Source: an uncultured Saprospiraceae bacterium (lineage in GTDB: Bacteria > Bacteroidota > Bacteroidia > Chitinophagales > Saprospiraceae). From it: DNA of 64,000 nucleotides. The translations under genes and the position numbers were made by a program. Below are positions 34,459-43,615 of the stretch, one piece after another (the stretch's first letter is position 1; every line of letters begins with the position of its first letter). The notes beneath the pieces are model-generated. The model did not search any database. It was not told the origin of the DNA and was given only the letters and a program-made list of their open reading frames with translations. Location of the stretch: positions 1 to 64,000 of the forward strand of contig CALGLU010000045.1 in NCBI GenBank assembly GCA_937959275.1. The letters run 5' to 3'.

Positions 34459-34739
34459 GATTTCTCATTTTGATGACTAAAAACCAAACCGCTTATATCA
34501 AGTAAACGGATTAACTTAGAATAACCCTACCAAGCTCAATTAGTAATTTTAGAATTGAGATGTGAAATTTAAAATTGGAGAGATAAATAAAAGAAGTTTA
34601 GCAAATTATAAAGGAGAGACCAGCTCGCTCTCGCATTAAGTGCTTGACGAGGAGAATTCGTCTCTTACGGAGGATGGGGTGGTCATTCTCTGTGAATTAT
34701 TGCCTATCAAAATCATACCCATTGACGTGACCATTTTTA

Positions 34740-35189
34740 CTAGATGACAACCGTTATCAAAAAGTCATCACCAAAATCCTCAATCGTTTGATCAATTCCA
34801 TTGTAGCCGGCATCGTCTGTAATAAAATAGGAGAACCCACAAGGATCATCTTTGCCGATTTCAATTAATGACAACTCCAAGATATCTATCCGACTCTCTG
34901 AAAGCTGGATCTCATAGCTGGTTGTCCCTTCTGGTCCTAACAGATTTAATGCGATGAGATTCTCAATGCCTTGCACATCATTAAAAACCACCCCAGTGAT
35001 GGTTGTATCAGAAACCCGGATAACAATCTCCTCACTATCAAATGTATCGTTCTCGATTAAATTATGACCATCTGTATCTACGAGTTTTATAAACAGGCTT
35101 CGGAAGATGGGGTCATCAGTTGTGCAATCAAGCTTGTTACAGGATATCAATAACAAACATAACAACGGCACCATGATTATAAATTTCAC
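34740..35189 (-). CDS. Small lipoprotein of unknown function
   Basis: A 149-residue lipoprotein with a lipobox (LCLLLISCNK). The mature part is acidic and beta-rich (SLFIKLVDTDGHNLIENDTF, SEEIVIRVSDT, GTTSYEIQLSESRIDILEL). I do not recognise a domain. It stands alone, with 281 bp before the previous gene and about 170 bp before the next. Confidence 0.65.
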   Translation of the reverse strand: MKFIIMVPLLCLLLISCNKLDCTTDDPIFRSLFIKLVDTDGHNLIENDTFDSEEIVIRVSDTTITGVVFNDVQGIENLIALNLLGPEGTTSYEIQLSESRIDILELSLIEIGKDDPCGFSYFITDDAGYNGIDQTIEDFGDDFLITVVI

Positions 35190-35356
35190 TTCTTATTTAT
35201 TAATGATTAGGAAAAATCATACAGCTTATTATTCTTAAAGACTCTAACTTTTAGAGCTAGCGTTGGTAGATGTTTTAAAGTTATCCATTATCCGCTAGCG
35301 CAAGACGTTTCGCCGTAGCGCATCTGTCTTGGGTGAGGACTTGAGGGTGGCTCCAT

Positions 35357-36046
35357 TTATGATTCACTCGATGAATGATAATTATCCAATGCGTTTTGAA
35401 ATTCCTTAACCGTAGACTTAATCAAAGGTCTATACAAATATCGGAAAAACCATCCAGGTCCATAACTAGCTCGCTCTTCTAACGCAACACGAGCTCTAGG
35501 ATGATCCATAAAACTCAAAAACCCTTGCTTCACTTTCTGAGGAGAACTGTAAAATTCAATGCGGTCAAGATGCTTTAGGTTTTTGTAACCATAATGTTGA
35601 GGTGTAATCAACCTGATTGGTGCACCATGCGCAATCGTCAAGGCCTCCTCATTCAAGGTATCTGCAAGCATGACATCAGATTCGAGTAAATCTGTTAGCG
35701 GCAAGCTCGTCTTATAGCCATCCTGCCCTTTGATGACGACAAAGCTGATCGGCTGATCTGGATTTGTTTTAGGTAAGATGAGCTGCTCATAAAAGTCCTT
35801 AAACCGATAGCCGCCCCATACTAATGATGTCTTTGACCAGGTTGTCACGCAATGAAAATCTGAGACTTGAGAGACTCTTGTTAGACTTGCTAATTCTGAT
35901 TCTAAATCAAACTCACTCATCATATCGCCTGAAATGTGCAGTTTAATTGTTTCAACAACTGTTGGAAATCGATTGGCATATTGTGATAGGCCAAACCTAG
36001 GGAAAATCGAAGATTCTTGTTGACCTGGGGGGAGTTTTATTGCCAT
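35357..36046 (-). CDS. Molybdopterin-binding oxidoreductase of the sulfite-oxidase fold
   Basis: A 229-residue protein from ATG 36046. A GTG 36 bp upstream also opens the frame, but MAIKLPPGQQESSIFPRFGL is the more family-like start. It matches the oxidoreductase molybdopterin-binding domain (FPRFGLSQYANRFP, DFHCVTTWSKTSLVWGG with the Mo-ligand Cys, GYKTSLPLTDLL, HGAPIRLITPQHYGYKNLKHLDRIEF). No signal peptide or haem domain is present, so it is likely cytoplasmic with an unknown electron partner. It resembles MsrP and related stand-alone domains. A large molybdoenzyme lies about 4 kb downstream. Confidence 0.8.
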   Translation of the reverse strand: MAIKLPPGQQESSIFPRFGLSQYANRFPTVVETIKLHISGDMMSEFDLESELASLTRVSQVSDFHCVTTWSKTSLVWGGYRFKDFYEQLILPKTNPDQPISFVVIKGQDGYKTSLPLTDLLESDVMLADTLNEEALTIAHGAPIRLITPQHYGYKNLKHLDRIEFYSSPQKVKQGFLSFMDHPRARVALEERASYGPGWFFRYLYRPLIKSTVKEFQNALDNYHSSSES

Positions 36047-36126
36047 ATACCATAAACACTTGATTCTCAGATTTGTTGACACCTTAATTATTTGTTAATC
36101 CATGTGTTTATTTAGTCAAACTCACC

Positions 36127-36134
36127 TACCTTTG
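36127..36134 (+). promoter_or_regulatory. -7 box before the HYC_CC_PP-like gene
   Basis: TACCTTTG fits TAnnTTTG. It ends at 36134, the first base of the earliest in-frame GTG, so transcription would begin after that codon; this argues for the GTG at 36149 instead. The -33 region is poor. Confidence 0.5.
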
Positions 36135-36148
36135 TGTTTGAATTAATA

Positions 36149-36544
36149 GTGACTACTAGATTTTTACATATCATCATCGCAGCGACATTGCTACTGAGCA
36201 CATCAGGAGTGACAGTGACTGCGTACTTTTGTGGTGATCATCTAAGTGGACTATCATTATTATCTCCTACAGACTGCAGCAGTGAGTTAAAAGCTTGTTG
36301 TAAACTAGCAGAAGGCAAAAAGAAGTGTTGTACATCAGAGTCTGAGTTTTTTCAGATTGATATTGATCAAGTCAGTTACGCTGGTGCAGAGTTTACAGAT
36401 CTCGATCTTTTGATAGCAGATATCTTACACGCTAGCTCTACATCCGATCTACCCATCAGCTCTAAAGTATTAGCTGATGTCTATTATAGACCACCACCAT
36501 TAATTAAGAACCACACCATCCTTTTCCAGAATTTTCGTTGTTAG
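36149..36544 (+). CDS. HYC_CC_PP-like small Cys-rich exported protein
   Basis: A 131-residue protein starting at GTG 36149. An earlier in-frame GTG at 36134 lies within the -7 box. A hydrophobic leader (LHIIIAATLLLSTSGVTVTAY) precedes FCGDHL, two Cys pairs (LKACCKLAEGKKKCC) and a YYRPPPLIKN motif, matching the Bacteroidota HYC_CC_PP protein pattern, although the initial His-Tyr-Cys is Tyr-Phe-Cys here. Its Cys content and the neighbouring outer-membrane-like and double-HMA genes suggest a role in metal handling, perhaps copper or mercury. Confidence 0.6.
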   Translation: MTTRFLHIIIAATLLLSTSGVTVTAYFCGDHLSGLSLLSPTDCSSELKACCKLAEGKKKCCTSESEFFQIDIDQVSYAGAEFTDLDLLIADILHASSTSDLPISSKVLADVYYRPPPLIKNHTILFQNFRC

Positions 36545-36604
36545 CCAATCCAGTTCAATTAAGCATATGACTGCTTTTATGTAACTGAATTAGCAAAAAC
36601 AAAC

Positions 36605-37354
36605 ATGAAATATTTAGGAATACTATTATTCAACATTTTTATCATACAAACAAGCCTCGCACAAGGTCCTCCCATTACAGGAGACAAAGCCATAATGCTT
36701 GGTGAGCAAACACTTATTGTAAAGACATTAAGTGAATTTTTGAAAACAGATCAAGGTAATTTCAATTTTTATCCTTTAATGGTCCATTATCTCCCAACTT
36801 CAAATTCATTGGTCGCTGTGCACTTACCTTATGCATCGACACCAACTGAAAGTGGAATGGCAGATATTGTCGTACGAGGGAAATATCAAGTATACCGAAA
36901 AGATGGAAAGGCCAAAACACATCGGATGGCATTAAAATCTGTCCATTGGTTACCAACGGGTATCAATACAGGAATAGAAGATTATGGCATTAATGAGTAC
37001 CAAACCCAGCTCACTCTCATCAGTGGCTATGAAACACTGAAACACGGTATAGGTGCTGAAGTGGGGTATCGATATGTCGGAGGAGATAATCCTGACTTTT
37101 TTAAAATAGATGCCAATTTTGGGCTCCCTGTTTTGAAGCCGACTTATCCTGTAAATCAATTAAACTTCTATTTTGAATATGGTTCCGAATGGTATACGAA
37201 TGGAAATAAACTGATTTTATTTGCTCAAGGGATTCAATACGCTAGAGATCAAGTGACGATTGAGATGTCAGTACAGGTCCCTTTACTTGAGTCTGGCAAT
37301 TTTGCTATTGATAGACAATATAAATTACTTTTTGGCACCAGATACGTCTGGTAA
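36605..37354 (+). CDS. Exported outer-membrane-like protein
   Basis: A 249-residue protein with a signal peptide (MKYLGILLFNIFIIQTSLAQ). The mature part alternates polar and hydrophobic residues with many aromatic ends (YQTQLTLISGYETL, GIGAEVGYRYVGG, QLNFYFEYGSEWY, KLILFAQGIQYA), ending in RYKLLFGTRYVW-like beta strand, as expected for a small beta-barrel. No metal motif is visible. It lies 60 bp after the Cys-rich gene and 67 bp before the double-HMA gene on the same strand, suggesting a common envelope function. Confidence 0.65.
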   Translation: MKYLGILLFNIFIIQTSLAQGPPITGDKAIMLGEQTLIVKTLSEFLKTDQGNFNFYPLMVHYLPTSNSLVAVHLPYASTPTESGMADIVVRGKYQVYRKDGKAKTHRMALKSVHWLPTGINTGIEDYGINEYQTQLTLISGYETLKHGIGAEVGYRYVGGDNPDFFKIDANFGLPVLKPTYPVNQLNFYFEYGSEWYTNGNKLILFAQGIQYARDQVTIEMSVQVPLLESGNFAIDRQYKLLFGTRYVW

Positions 37355-37374
37355 TTAAACAAATTAAACAAACC

Positions 37375-37409
37375 ACCCTTGCTGAGTGGTCACACTCAGC
37401 AAGGGTTTT
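37375..37409 (+). terminator. Strong rho-independent terminator
   Basis: ACCCTTGCTGAGTG pairs with CACTCAGCAAGGGT as a perfect 14-bp stem with a GTCA loop, followed by TTT. It lies between the outer-membrane-like gene and the double-HMA gene, so the latter would need partial readthrough or its own promoter. Confidence 0.9.
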
Positions 37410-37421
37410 AAAATAAACATT

Positions 37422-38072
37422 ATGAAACATGTAATCTTATTATTTATCCTAAGCATGGCCTTCACAACAAATGTCGATGCACAGAAGAAGAAAAAGAAAA
37501 ACAAAGAAAGAGACCAAGTCGAAACTGTTGTAGAAGGCCTCGGTTGCCCATTTTGTGCTTATGGCCTTGAGAAGAAATTCAAAAAAGTCAAAGGCATTAA
37601 AAATATTGAAATTGATATTGAAGAAGGTCTATTCAGTTTTACTGTACCTGTTGATACCAAAATGACCCTTGAAGAAGTAGATACAAGAGTTGTGGATGCG
37701 GGATACACCCCAATGCAAGTTAAAATCACACGTTTCTCAGGCGAGATCGAGGAAACAAAATTTGAAGTTCAAGATATAGCAACAGATAAATCTGCAGAGT
37801 TTGTGGTGTGGGGTATATGTGATATGTGTAAATCTCGTATCGAGCGCACAGTTCAAAAAGTCCCTGGTGTTGGTTTTGCAAAATGGGATAAGAAAACAAA
37901 AATATTAAAAATTGATTTCGATGCACAGCAAACAAATGTCGAGGCAGTAAAAAATGCCTTAGCTAGTGCTGGACATGATACAGAGGACGTCAAGGCGAGT
38001 GAAGAGAAGTATGATAATCTACCAGCTTGTTGTCTGTATGATAGAAACGATATTAAGAAAGGCACGCACTAA
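37422..38072 (+). CDS. Exported protein with two heavy-metal-associated (HMA) domains
   Basis: A 216-residue protein from ATG 37422. An open frame from 37386 falls within the terminator hairpin and is rejected. A signal peptide (HVILLFILSMAFTTNVDA) and a Lys-rich linker precede two MerP/CopZ-like domains: residues about 35-105 with the metal motif GCPFC, and about 115-190 with GICDMCKSRIE. The tail ends with ACCLYDRND. Both Cys-x-x-Cys sites are intact. It would bind soft metals in the periplasm, probably copper or mercury. Located after the HYC_CC_PP-like and outer-membrane-like genes. Confidence 0.85.
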   Translation: MKHVILLFILSMAFTTNVDAQKKKKKNKERDQVETVVEGLGCPFCAYGLEKKFKKVKGIKNIEIDIEEGLFSFTVPVDTKMTLEEVDTRVVDAGYTPMQVKITRFSGEIEETKFEVQDIATDKSAEFVVWGICDMCKSRIERTVQKVPGVGFAKWDKKTKILKIDFDAQQTNVEAVKNALASAGHDTEDVKASEEKYDNLPACCLYDRNDIKKGTH

Positions 38073-38083
38073 AATTATAGTAA

Positions 38084-38103
38084 AGCCTGCCTGATGGCAG
38101 GCT
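38084..38103. terminator. AGCCTGCC/GGCAGGCT hairpin
   Basis: A perfect 8-bp stem with a TGAT loop (38084-38091 and 38096-38103) just after the double-HMA gene. Shares the CCTGCC/GGCAGG core with 17163-17183. No T-run follows. Confidence 0.5.
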
Positions 38104-38134
38104 CAGTTCTTAACTTGTTGACGATTAATTTTTT

Positions 38135-38974
38135 ATGAAAATAATTAAAATGTCCCCCTTAAGGGGGATTAAGGGGGTGGAATTACTAGCTATTATTGCC
38201 ATCATTTTCCTTTCTTCCTGCGGCCCAAATACTCTATGGACCTTTGATCACGATATCCTGTTAGAAGAGCAAGATATTTCTCCTAATGGCATCACAATAA
38301 TAGGTGATCAGGTGTGGATTGCTGACACAGATAATAATCGACTTGTGCGCATTGATGAGACAGGAGGTATTATTGAACAAATTGAAGAGTTAGAAAGACC
38401 GATGCACATCAATCAGGTCAATGGGATGCCTCTCGTGCCGGAGTATGGGTCCGATCTCATACGCGTGTTGAACAATGGTGTTCTAGATACCTTTGCTATT
38501 ACGGCTGAACCCGATGCGCCTGCAAGTGCAGATGTCTTAGGTGACAGAATCATTGTAGCTGATTTTTATAACCACCGCGTGATTTATGAAATAGATGGTG
38601 TAGAGCACCATATTGGTAAGAAAGGTGATCAGGATGGAGAATTTCATTATCCTACAGATGTGCAGTTTTTTGGTGATCAGATTTTTGTCGCTGATGCATA
38701 CAATCATCGTGTCCAAGTATTTGATTTGGACGGTAAGCATATAAAGACAATCGGCGCTGATGCAAATATGAATGCAGCGACTGGTATTTATGTCAACGCA
38801 GATTATATTGTCGTCACAGATTTTGAAAATGATCGGGTCTTAACGTATTCCCATGAAGGCGAACAATTGGATGTGATGGCAGAAGGCTTTCATCGTCCGA
38901 CGGATGCCTTGATTCATAATGGCAAGCTCTATGTATTAAATTTCAAGGGAAAATTTATTTCTGTTTTCCAATAG
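38135..38974 (+). CDS. NHL-repeat lipoprotein
   Basis: A 279-residue protein from ATG 38135, or 265 residues from a GTG at 38177. The first start places a 16-bp palindrome (38153-38168) inside the coding sequence, giving an odd MKIIKMSPLRGIKG leader; the GTG start (VELLAIIAIIFLSSCGP) gives a normal lipoprotein signal with Cys at the lipobox. The remainder has five or six NHL-type beta-propeller repeats (ISPNGITIIGDQVWIADTDNNRLVRID, YPTDVQFFGDQIFVADAYNHRVQVF). A scaffold or binding function at the outer surface is likely. Confidence 0.75.
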   Translation: MKIIKMSPLRGIKGVELLAIIAIIFLSSCGPNTLWTFDHDILLEEQDISPNGITIIGDQVWIADTDNNRLVRIDETGGIIEQIEELERPMHINQVNGMPLVPEYGSDLIRVLNNGVLDTFAITAEPDAPASADVLGDRIIVADFYNHRVIYEIDGVEHHIGKKGDQDGEFHYPTDVQFFGDQIFVADAYNHRVQVFDLDGKHIKTIGADANMNAATGIYVNADYIVVTDFENDRVLTYSHEGEQLDVMAEGFHRPTDALIHNGKLYVLNFKGKFISVFQ

Positions 38975-39047
38975 GAGTGTCTATCGACTGACAATATAAC
39001 TGCGTAAAATTCAAAACAAATAAACCGAATTAGTTATTTAATCAACT

Positions 39048-39803
39048 ATGAAAATTCTTTATTATTTATTAATTATCGGTGCAATGTTTTTATTCGTAAC
39101 AGCATTCGCTAAGCAAAAGAATGATGTATTCGATTTTTCTCAAAAAGTCATAGATGAATCCATTAAAGTACATGGTGGAAAGGCATTTGACAAAGCTCAT
39201 TTTAGTTTTGATTTTAGAGATAAATCGTATGAGTATAAGCGAGATAAGAAAGCTTATACATATACGCGAAGCTTTGTTGACAAAACTGGAGCAAAAATCA
39301 CTGATCAATTAACGAATCAGGCATTTATTCGACAAGTCAATGGTGAGCATATTGAATTGGATGCTAAACAGGAGAGAGCGTATAGCGATGCCTTAAACTC
39401 TGTTCATTACTTTGCTTTTCTTCCTTATTTTTTAAATGATAAAGCTGCCAATAAAAAATACCTTGGATTAAAAAAGATTAAAGATACTTCATACCATAAG
39501 ATACAGGTGACATTTGCTCAAGAGGGTGGAGGTACTGATCACGACGATGTGTTTATGTATTGGTTTCGTGACGGAGATTTCACTTTGGATTATTTAGCTT
39601 ACTCGTATCAAGTCAATGGTGGTGGCGTTCGATTTAGAGAGGCCTATAATCAACGAACCGAAGGTAAGATTCGTTTTCAAGATTATGTCAATTATAAACA
39701 CGACAATAAAACATTTCCTGTTGATCAAATGGACGATGCGTTTATGCGCGGCGCATTAAAAGAGTTGTCTAGAATTGATTTGGTGAATGTTAAGGAGCTG
39801 TAG
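39048..39803 (+). CDS. Exported DUF6503-like protein
   Basis: A 251-residue protein with an N-terminal hydrophobic signal (ILYYLLIIGAMFLFVTAFA). The pattern VIDESIKVHGGKAFDKAHFSFDFRDKSYEYKRD, LPYFLNDKAANKKYLGLKKIKD and FMYWFRDGDFTLDYLAYSY fits the DUF6503 family of Bacteroidota, likely lipocalin-like and lipid-binding in the periplasm. No catalytic residues are evident. It stands between the NHL lipoprotein and a molybdoenzyme on the same strand. Confidence 0.7.
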   Translation: MKILYYLLIIGAMFLFVTAFAKQKNDVFDFSQKVIDESIKVHGGKAFDKAHFSFDFRDKSYEYKRDKKAYTYTRSFVDKTGAKITDQLTNQAFIRQVNGEHIELDAKQERAYSDALNSVHYFAFLPYFLNDKAANKKYLGLKKIKDTSYHKIQVTFAQEGGGTDHDDVFMYWFRDGDFTLDYLAYSYQVNGGGVRFREAYNQRTEGKIRFQDYVNYKHDNKTFPVDQMDDAFMRGALKELSRIDLVNVKEL

Positions 39804-40062
39804 ATATTACATCCGCTTATTAAGGCACTAAATATCTATTGTCACATAGATTGATAAATTTACAAATATAAATCCCATTATTCTTATTGATATCTCAAAT
39901 CAAAAATTCTATAATTTGATTTAGATCAAGCGTTTTTCCCAATTAGCGGTTGAGATGCTCCCATTAAAAGATTACTTTACATATCGACAAAATCATAAGA
40001 TAAGTCTTTGCAGGATTGCTATCAGTAAGGCTTACCTTTTTTCCATTGATTAAATTGTTATT

Positions 40063-42354
40063 ATGTCCACCACCATCCATAAAAATGCTTGTATCCTCTG
40101 CTCTGTAAATTGCGGAATTAATATCGAAGTTGATGATCAAACCAAGGCCTTTGTCAAAATTACGGGTGATAAAGACCATCCAACTTCTCAGGGTTATATC
40201 TGCCAAAAAGCAACACGGTTAAATTATTATCAAAGTCAAGAACGACTGACAAGTCCTCTCCGAAAAAAGGCTGATGGGAACTTTGAGGAAATCAGTTGGG
40301 ATACGGCCATTCAAGAAATTGCTGACAAGTTGAAGCATGTGAGGGATACTTATGGAGGCACCAGTATCGCCTACGCAGGAGGAGGCGGTCAGGGTAATCA
40401 TATGGCCCAAATGTATGCAGCTGCTTTTCGAAAAGCCCTAGAGACACCCTATATCTACTCTTCGATAGCGCAAGAAAAAACAGGGAATTTTTGGGTGCAC
40501 GGAAAATTATTTGGTCGACAAAATGTCAATTATGGAGAGCCCATCGCTGACACAGATTTCGGGATGATCATTGGGGCCAACCCGATGCAATCTCACGGTA
40601 TCCCCAGAGCCCGGCGCGTTATAGGAGAGATCTCAAGAGACAAAAATAGAACCCTAGTTGTCATTGATCCACGTAAGACAGAAACAGCTATGAAGGCCGA
40701 TTATTTTCTGCAAGTTAAGCCGGGCAGAGATGCATGGCTGATGTCTGCGATGCTAGGCATCATCGTCCAAGAAGGCTTAGAAGATAAACAGTTTATTAAC
40801 GTACATACCAATGGGTTTCATGACATCAAGCCTTACTTTATGGCTATTCCTATTCAGGAGTATGTTGACATAGCAGGTGTAGATTATGACATGGTTCTGG
40901 AAGTGACCAGAAAAATGGCAGCAGCTAAAACAGTTGCCATTCGATCCGACCTCGGTATTGAGATGAGCTTAAATAGCACATTGAATGCGTATCTGAAACG
41001 GTTATTGTTTTTAATAACAGGCAACTTTAATAAGTTTGGGACGAATCACTTGTCGACCTGGTTTATGCCATTGATTGGGCACTCCCGAGATATCGATGAA
41101 GGGGGTAGAACAACGATGGTGACAAACTCTAGAGAGATCGCCAAAATATATCCACCAAATGTATTAGCACAAGAAATTGATACTGATCATCCAGATCGCT
41201 TAAGGGCATTAATTGTCGATAGCGCAAATCCTGTTTTGAATTGGGTCGATACGAATGCTCAAAAGCGAGCTTATAAAAAATTGGATGTCATGGTCGTCAT
41301 TGATATTGCGATGACGGAAACAGCAGCAGAAGCAGATTATGTTTTACCTGCTTCTAATCAATTTGAAAAATATGAATCAACTTTTTTTGCTGAAAGTATT
41401 TTTCATGTGCGCCGACCCATTTTCCCGCCTTTAAAAGGGACCTTAAGCGAACCAGAAATATACACACGTCTGATCAAGGCTTTGGGAACACTTGATCATA
41501 TTGATTTATCAGAATTGAAGAAGGCAGCTCAGCAAGAGAAAGAGAATCCTGGGCAAGGCGTATTTCAGGGAGCATTTATGAAAGCAAGCCTAGAGAAGCC
41601 ACAGCTCAATCAATATTCTGCAATTACCTTGAGAGAAACCTTGGGTAAGACATTACCAAAAGGTGCTGAGAATGCTGCCTTCATTTGGTTTGCGGCTCAG
41701 CTCTATGCCTCTAAATATCCTAAGGCGATTCGGAATGCCGGCATCGAGGGCAAAGGTGCGGAGCTAGGCGAAATCATTTTTGATAAAATCATGAATAGCC
41801 CGTCAGGTATTAAAGTGAGTCATCATGAATATGAAGACATTTGGGATTTAATGAGAACACCAGATAAACGAGTCAATTTATGTATTCCCGAGTTGTTAGA
41901 CAATTGGTTAGTCAAATTACCAGAGGTGTTAGAGAATCAAGCAAAGTTGGAGAAAAACTACCCGTTTAATTTAATTGCTGGAGAACGACGGACCTATAAC
42001 GCGAATGCCGTGATTCGCAATCTTGAATGGGCGAAAACTGACAAGGAAGGATTTTTAAAAATAAATCCTACTGATGCAGCTTTACATGGTTTGGAGGAAG
42101 GTGCGGCCGTTCAGTTGACCAGCCCAACCGGAAGTATTAAGATTTTGACAACAATAACTGATGAGGTCAAGAAGGGTGTGATTTCAATGCCTCATGGACA
42201 TGGGATTACATATAATGAAACGCAAAGTTATAAGGAGGTCGGTGCGATGCCTAATATATTAACAACTGCAGATTATTGTGATCCACTTGCGAAAACGCCC
42301 TATCATAAAAATGTACGCGTGAAGTTGGAAAAACTCGAGGAGGAATTGGTGTAA
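40063..42354 (+). CDS. Molybdopterin-dependent oxidoreductase of the DMSO-reductase superfamily
   Basis: A 763-residue cytoplasmic-type molybdoenzyme. An N-terminal 4Fe-4S site has Cys10, Cys13, Cys17 and Cys47. The Mo-bis-MGD binding region follows (GYICQKATRLNYYQSQERLTSPL), with the Asn-rich segment MIIGANPMQSHGIPRARR and the C-terminal domain LFGE-type fold (GLEEGAAVQLTSPTGS). In the place where formate dehydrogenases have Cys or Sec (near QEKTGNFWVHGKLFG) I see no Cys, Sec or obvious Ser ligand. No Tat signal or redox partner is adjacent. Substrate unknown. Confidence 0.85.
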   Translation: MSTTIHKNACILCSVNCGINIEVDDQTKAFVKITGDKDHPTSQGYICQKATRLNYYQSQERLTSPLRKKADGNFEEISWDTAIQEIADKLKHVRDTYGGTSIAYAGGGGQGNHMAQMYAAAFRKALETPYIYSSIAQEKTGNFWVHGKLFGRQNVNYGEPIADTDFGMIIGANPMQSHGIPRARRVIGEISRDKNRTLVVIDPRKTETAMKADYFLQVKPGRDAWLMSAMLGIIVQEGLEDKQFINVHTNGFHDIKPYFMAIPIQEYVDIAGVDYDMVLEVTRKMAAAKTVAIRSDLGIEMSLNSTLNAYLKRLLFLITGNFNKFGTNHLSTWFMPLIGHSRDIDEGGRTTMVTNSREIAKIYPPNVLAQEIDTDHPDRLRALIVDSANPVLNWVDTNAQKRAYKKLDVMVVIDIAMTETAAEADYVLPASNQFEKYESTFFAESIFHVRRPIFPPLKGTLSEPEIYTRLIKALGTLDHIDLSELKKAAQQEKENPGQGVFQGAFMKASLEKPQLNQYSAITLRETLGKTLPKGAENAAFIWFAAQLYASKYPKAIRNAGIEGKGAELGEIIFDKIMNSPSGIKVSHHEYEDIWDLMRTPDKRVNLCIPELLDNWLVKLPEVLENQAKLEKNYPFNLIAGERRTYNANAVIRNLEWAKTDKEGFLKINPTDAALHGLEEGAAVQLTSPTGSIKILTTITDEVKKGVISMPHGHGITYNETQSYKEVGAMPNILTTADYCDPLAKTPYHKNVRVKLEKLEEELV

Positions 42355-42805
42355 GCAAAACCACATAGTTTCAAAAAGCGATGAGGTTTATTGGCAGTCA
42401 GAATTTATAAAAAGCCTCGTTGCACAAACAGCAACAAGGCTCACAAAAATGTATTTAGATTTTAAGGTTGAGAGACGAGAAGCTTACTGTTCTAAAGCAA
42501 TTGCTTTCCATCCAAGCGGTGTTCAGAGATTTAATTTACTCGTGACGGCATTCATATAAAAAATAGCGGCACCAAAATGATCAGCGCGCCAGTCAAAAAT
42601 ATTCGTATGTTGTTAAATTTAAGTACGGTTAAAAATTGTTTGAATTAAGTTAGGCAGATATACTGATTATACGTATAGACTATAAGGAGGAAATTCACTT
42701 TTTGTGACATTTAAAAATCTGATTAATAAATAATAATGGCAATGGTTAGCATAAAATCACCATACAGCAATCCCATTTATTCTTTTAAAATGTAAAGAAT
42801 TTTGC
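42355..42805. other. Intergenic region with one terminator-like hairpin
   Basis: 451 bp between converging genes. A near-perfect hairpin (10 of 11 pairs; AGCCTCGTTGC with GCAACAAGGCT, 42413-42441) lies 58 bp after the molybdoenzyme stop and probably ends its transcript. The rest is A+T-rich and I see no ORF, promoter box or repeat in it. Confidence 0.6.
42413..42441 (+). terminator. Hairpin after the molybdoenzyme gene
   Basis: Left arm 42413-42423 and right arm 42431-42441 pair at 10 of 11 positions with a 7-base loop. There is an A-rich run on either side, as in bidirectional terminators, and the converging CBM9-like gene ends 365 bp further on. Confidence 0.5.
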
Positions 42806-43615
42806 TTAAATGATGAACTCAATCCGGCTCCATTTTTCAGGCAAATGTGTATCATAAACGCCATGACTATTTAACACCATGGCAGGATGAGGCTGGACTT
42901 CCTGGCCTCCAACGATCAATTTTTGAAATCGGCCTAAAAGCATATTCCAAACATCTCCACTAGATGGAGGTAGACTTCGTCCATTTGCTAACAAACCTAA
43001 ACTGCTCCAAGGAATACTAATTTCTAAACTCCATCCTTTATCAACGTGACTCTTGTCATTTAAAATACCGTCTATGTGTACAGCAGTTTCTAAATCAGCT
43101 AAGTCATAATTAGTAAATGCCCATCGAATGCCTCTAGGATGAGTGCCTTTCCAGAATGATGCGCCGCTTCGATCATAATCTCCACCAAAGGTATACGCTT
43201 GGTCTTGATGGACGTCAAACTGAGGTATGTCAAATCTGCCACCTTTCGTATAGGCATCTTTCCAGATGAAAAAGACTTCATAAATCGTATTAGCAGCATT
43301 GACTTCTAATTCGTAATAACAGTCTCCACCATCGATTAATAATTCTAAATCGTTTTCCAAAAAGACAATGCTGTCTCTTTTTGTTTGCTTAGCCTCAACA
43401 GCGGGTTCTTCTGCTTCAAAAGCAAAATAGAGATGTGTATCGTTCCATAAAATTGCCACATGAGTATGATACATGCCAGGATCTCCAGTTACCATGTCCA
43501 CAAAGCGTTTACTCCATGTGGCATTTTGCCAAATTTCTTTTTGGGTGTTGCCATCTACTTGAATTGTCGATTCTATTTTTCTAGCTATGTAGTCTGAGGG
43601 TTTGGCAGTATTCAT
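42806..43615 (-). CDS. CBM9-like (carbohydrate-binding family 9) domain protein
   Basis: A 269-residue protein with no signal peptide. The family pattern is clear: TIQVDGNTQKEIWQNATWSKRFVD, VAILWNDTHLYFAFEAEEP, FLENDLELLIDGGDCYYELEVNAANTIYEVFFIWKD, KGWSLEISIPWSSLG. CBM9 domains bind reducing ends of glycans; stand-alone versions like this are usually intracellular in Bacteroidota and of unknown function. It is transcribed away from the amidohydrolase operon. Confidence 0.75.
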   Translation of the reverse strand: MNTAKPSDYIARKIESTIQVDGNTQKEIWQNATWSKRFVDMVTGDPGMYHTHVAILWNDTHLYFAFEAEEPAVEAKQTKRDSIVFLENDLELLIDGGDCYYELEVNAANTIYEVFFIWKDAYTKGGRFDIPQFDVHQDQAYTFGGDYDRSGASFWKGTHPRGIRWAFTNYDLADLETAVHIDGILNDKSHVDKGWSLEISIPWSSLGLLANGRSLPPSSGDVWNMLLGRFQKLIVGGQEVQPHPAMVLNSHGVYDTHLPEKWSRIEFII

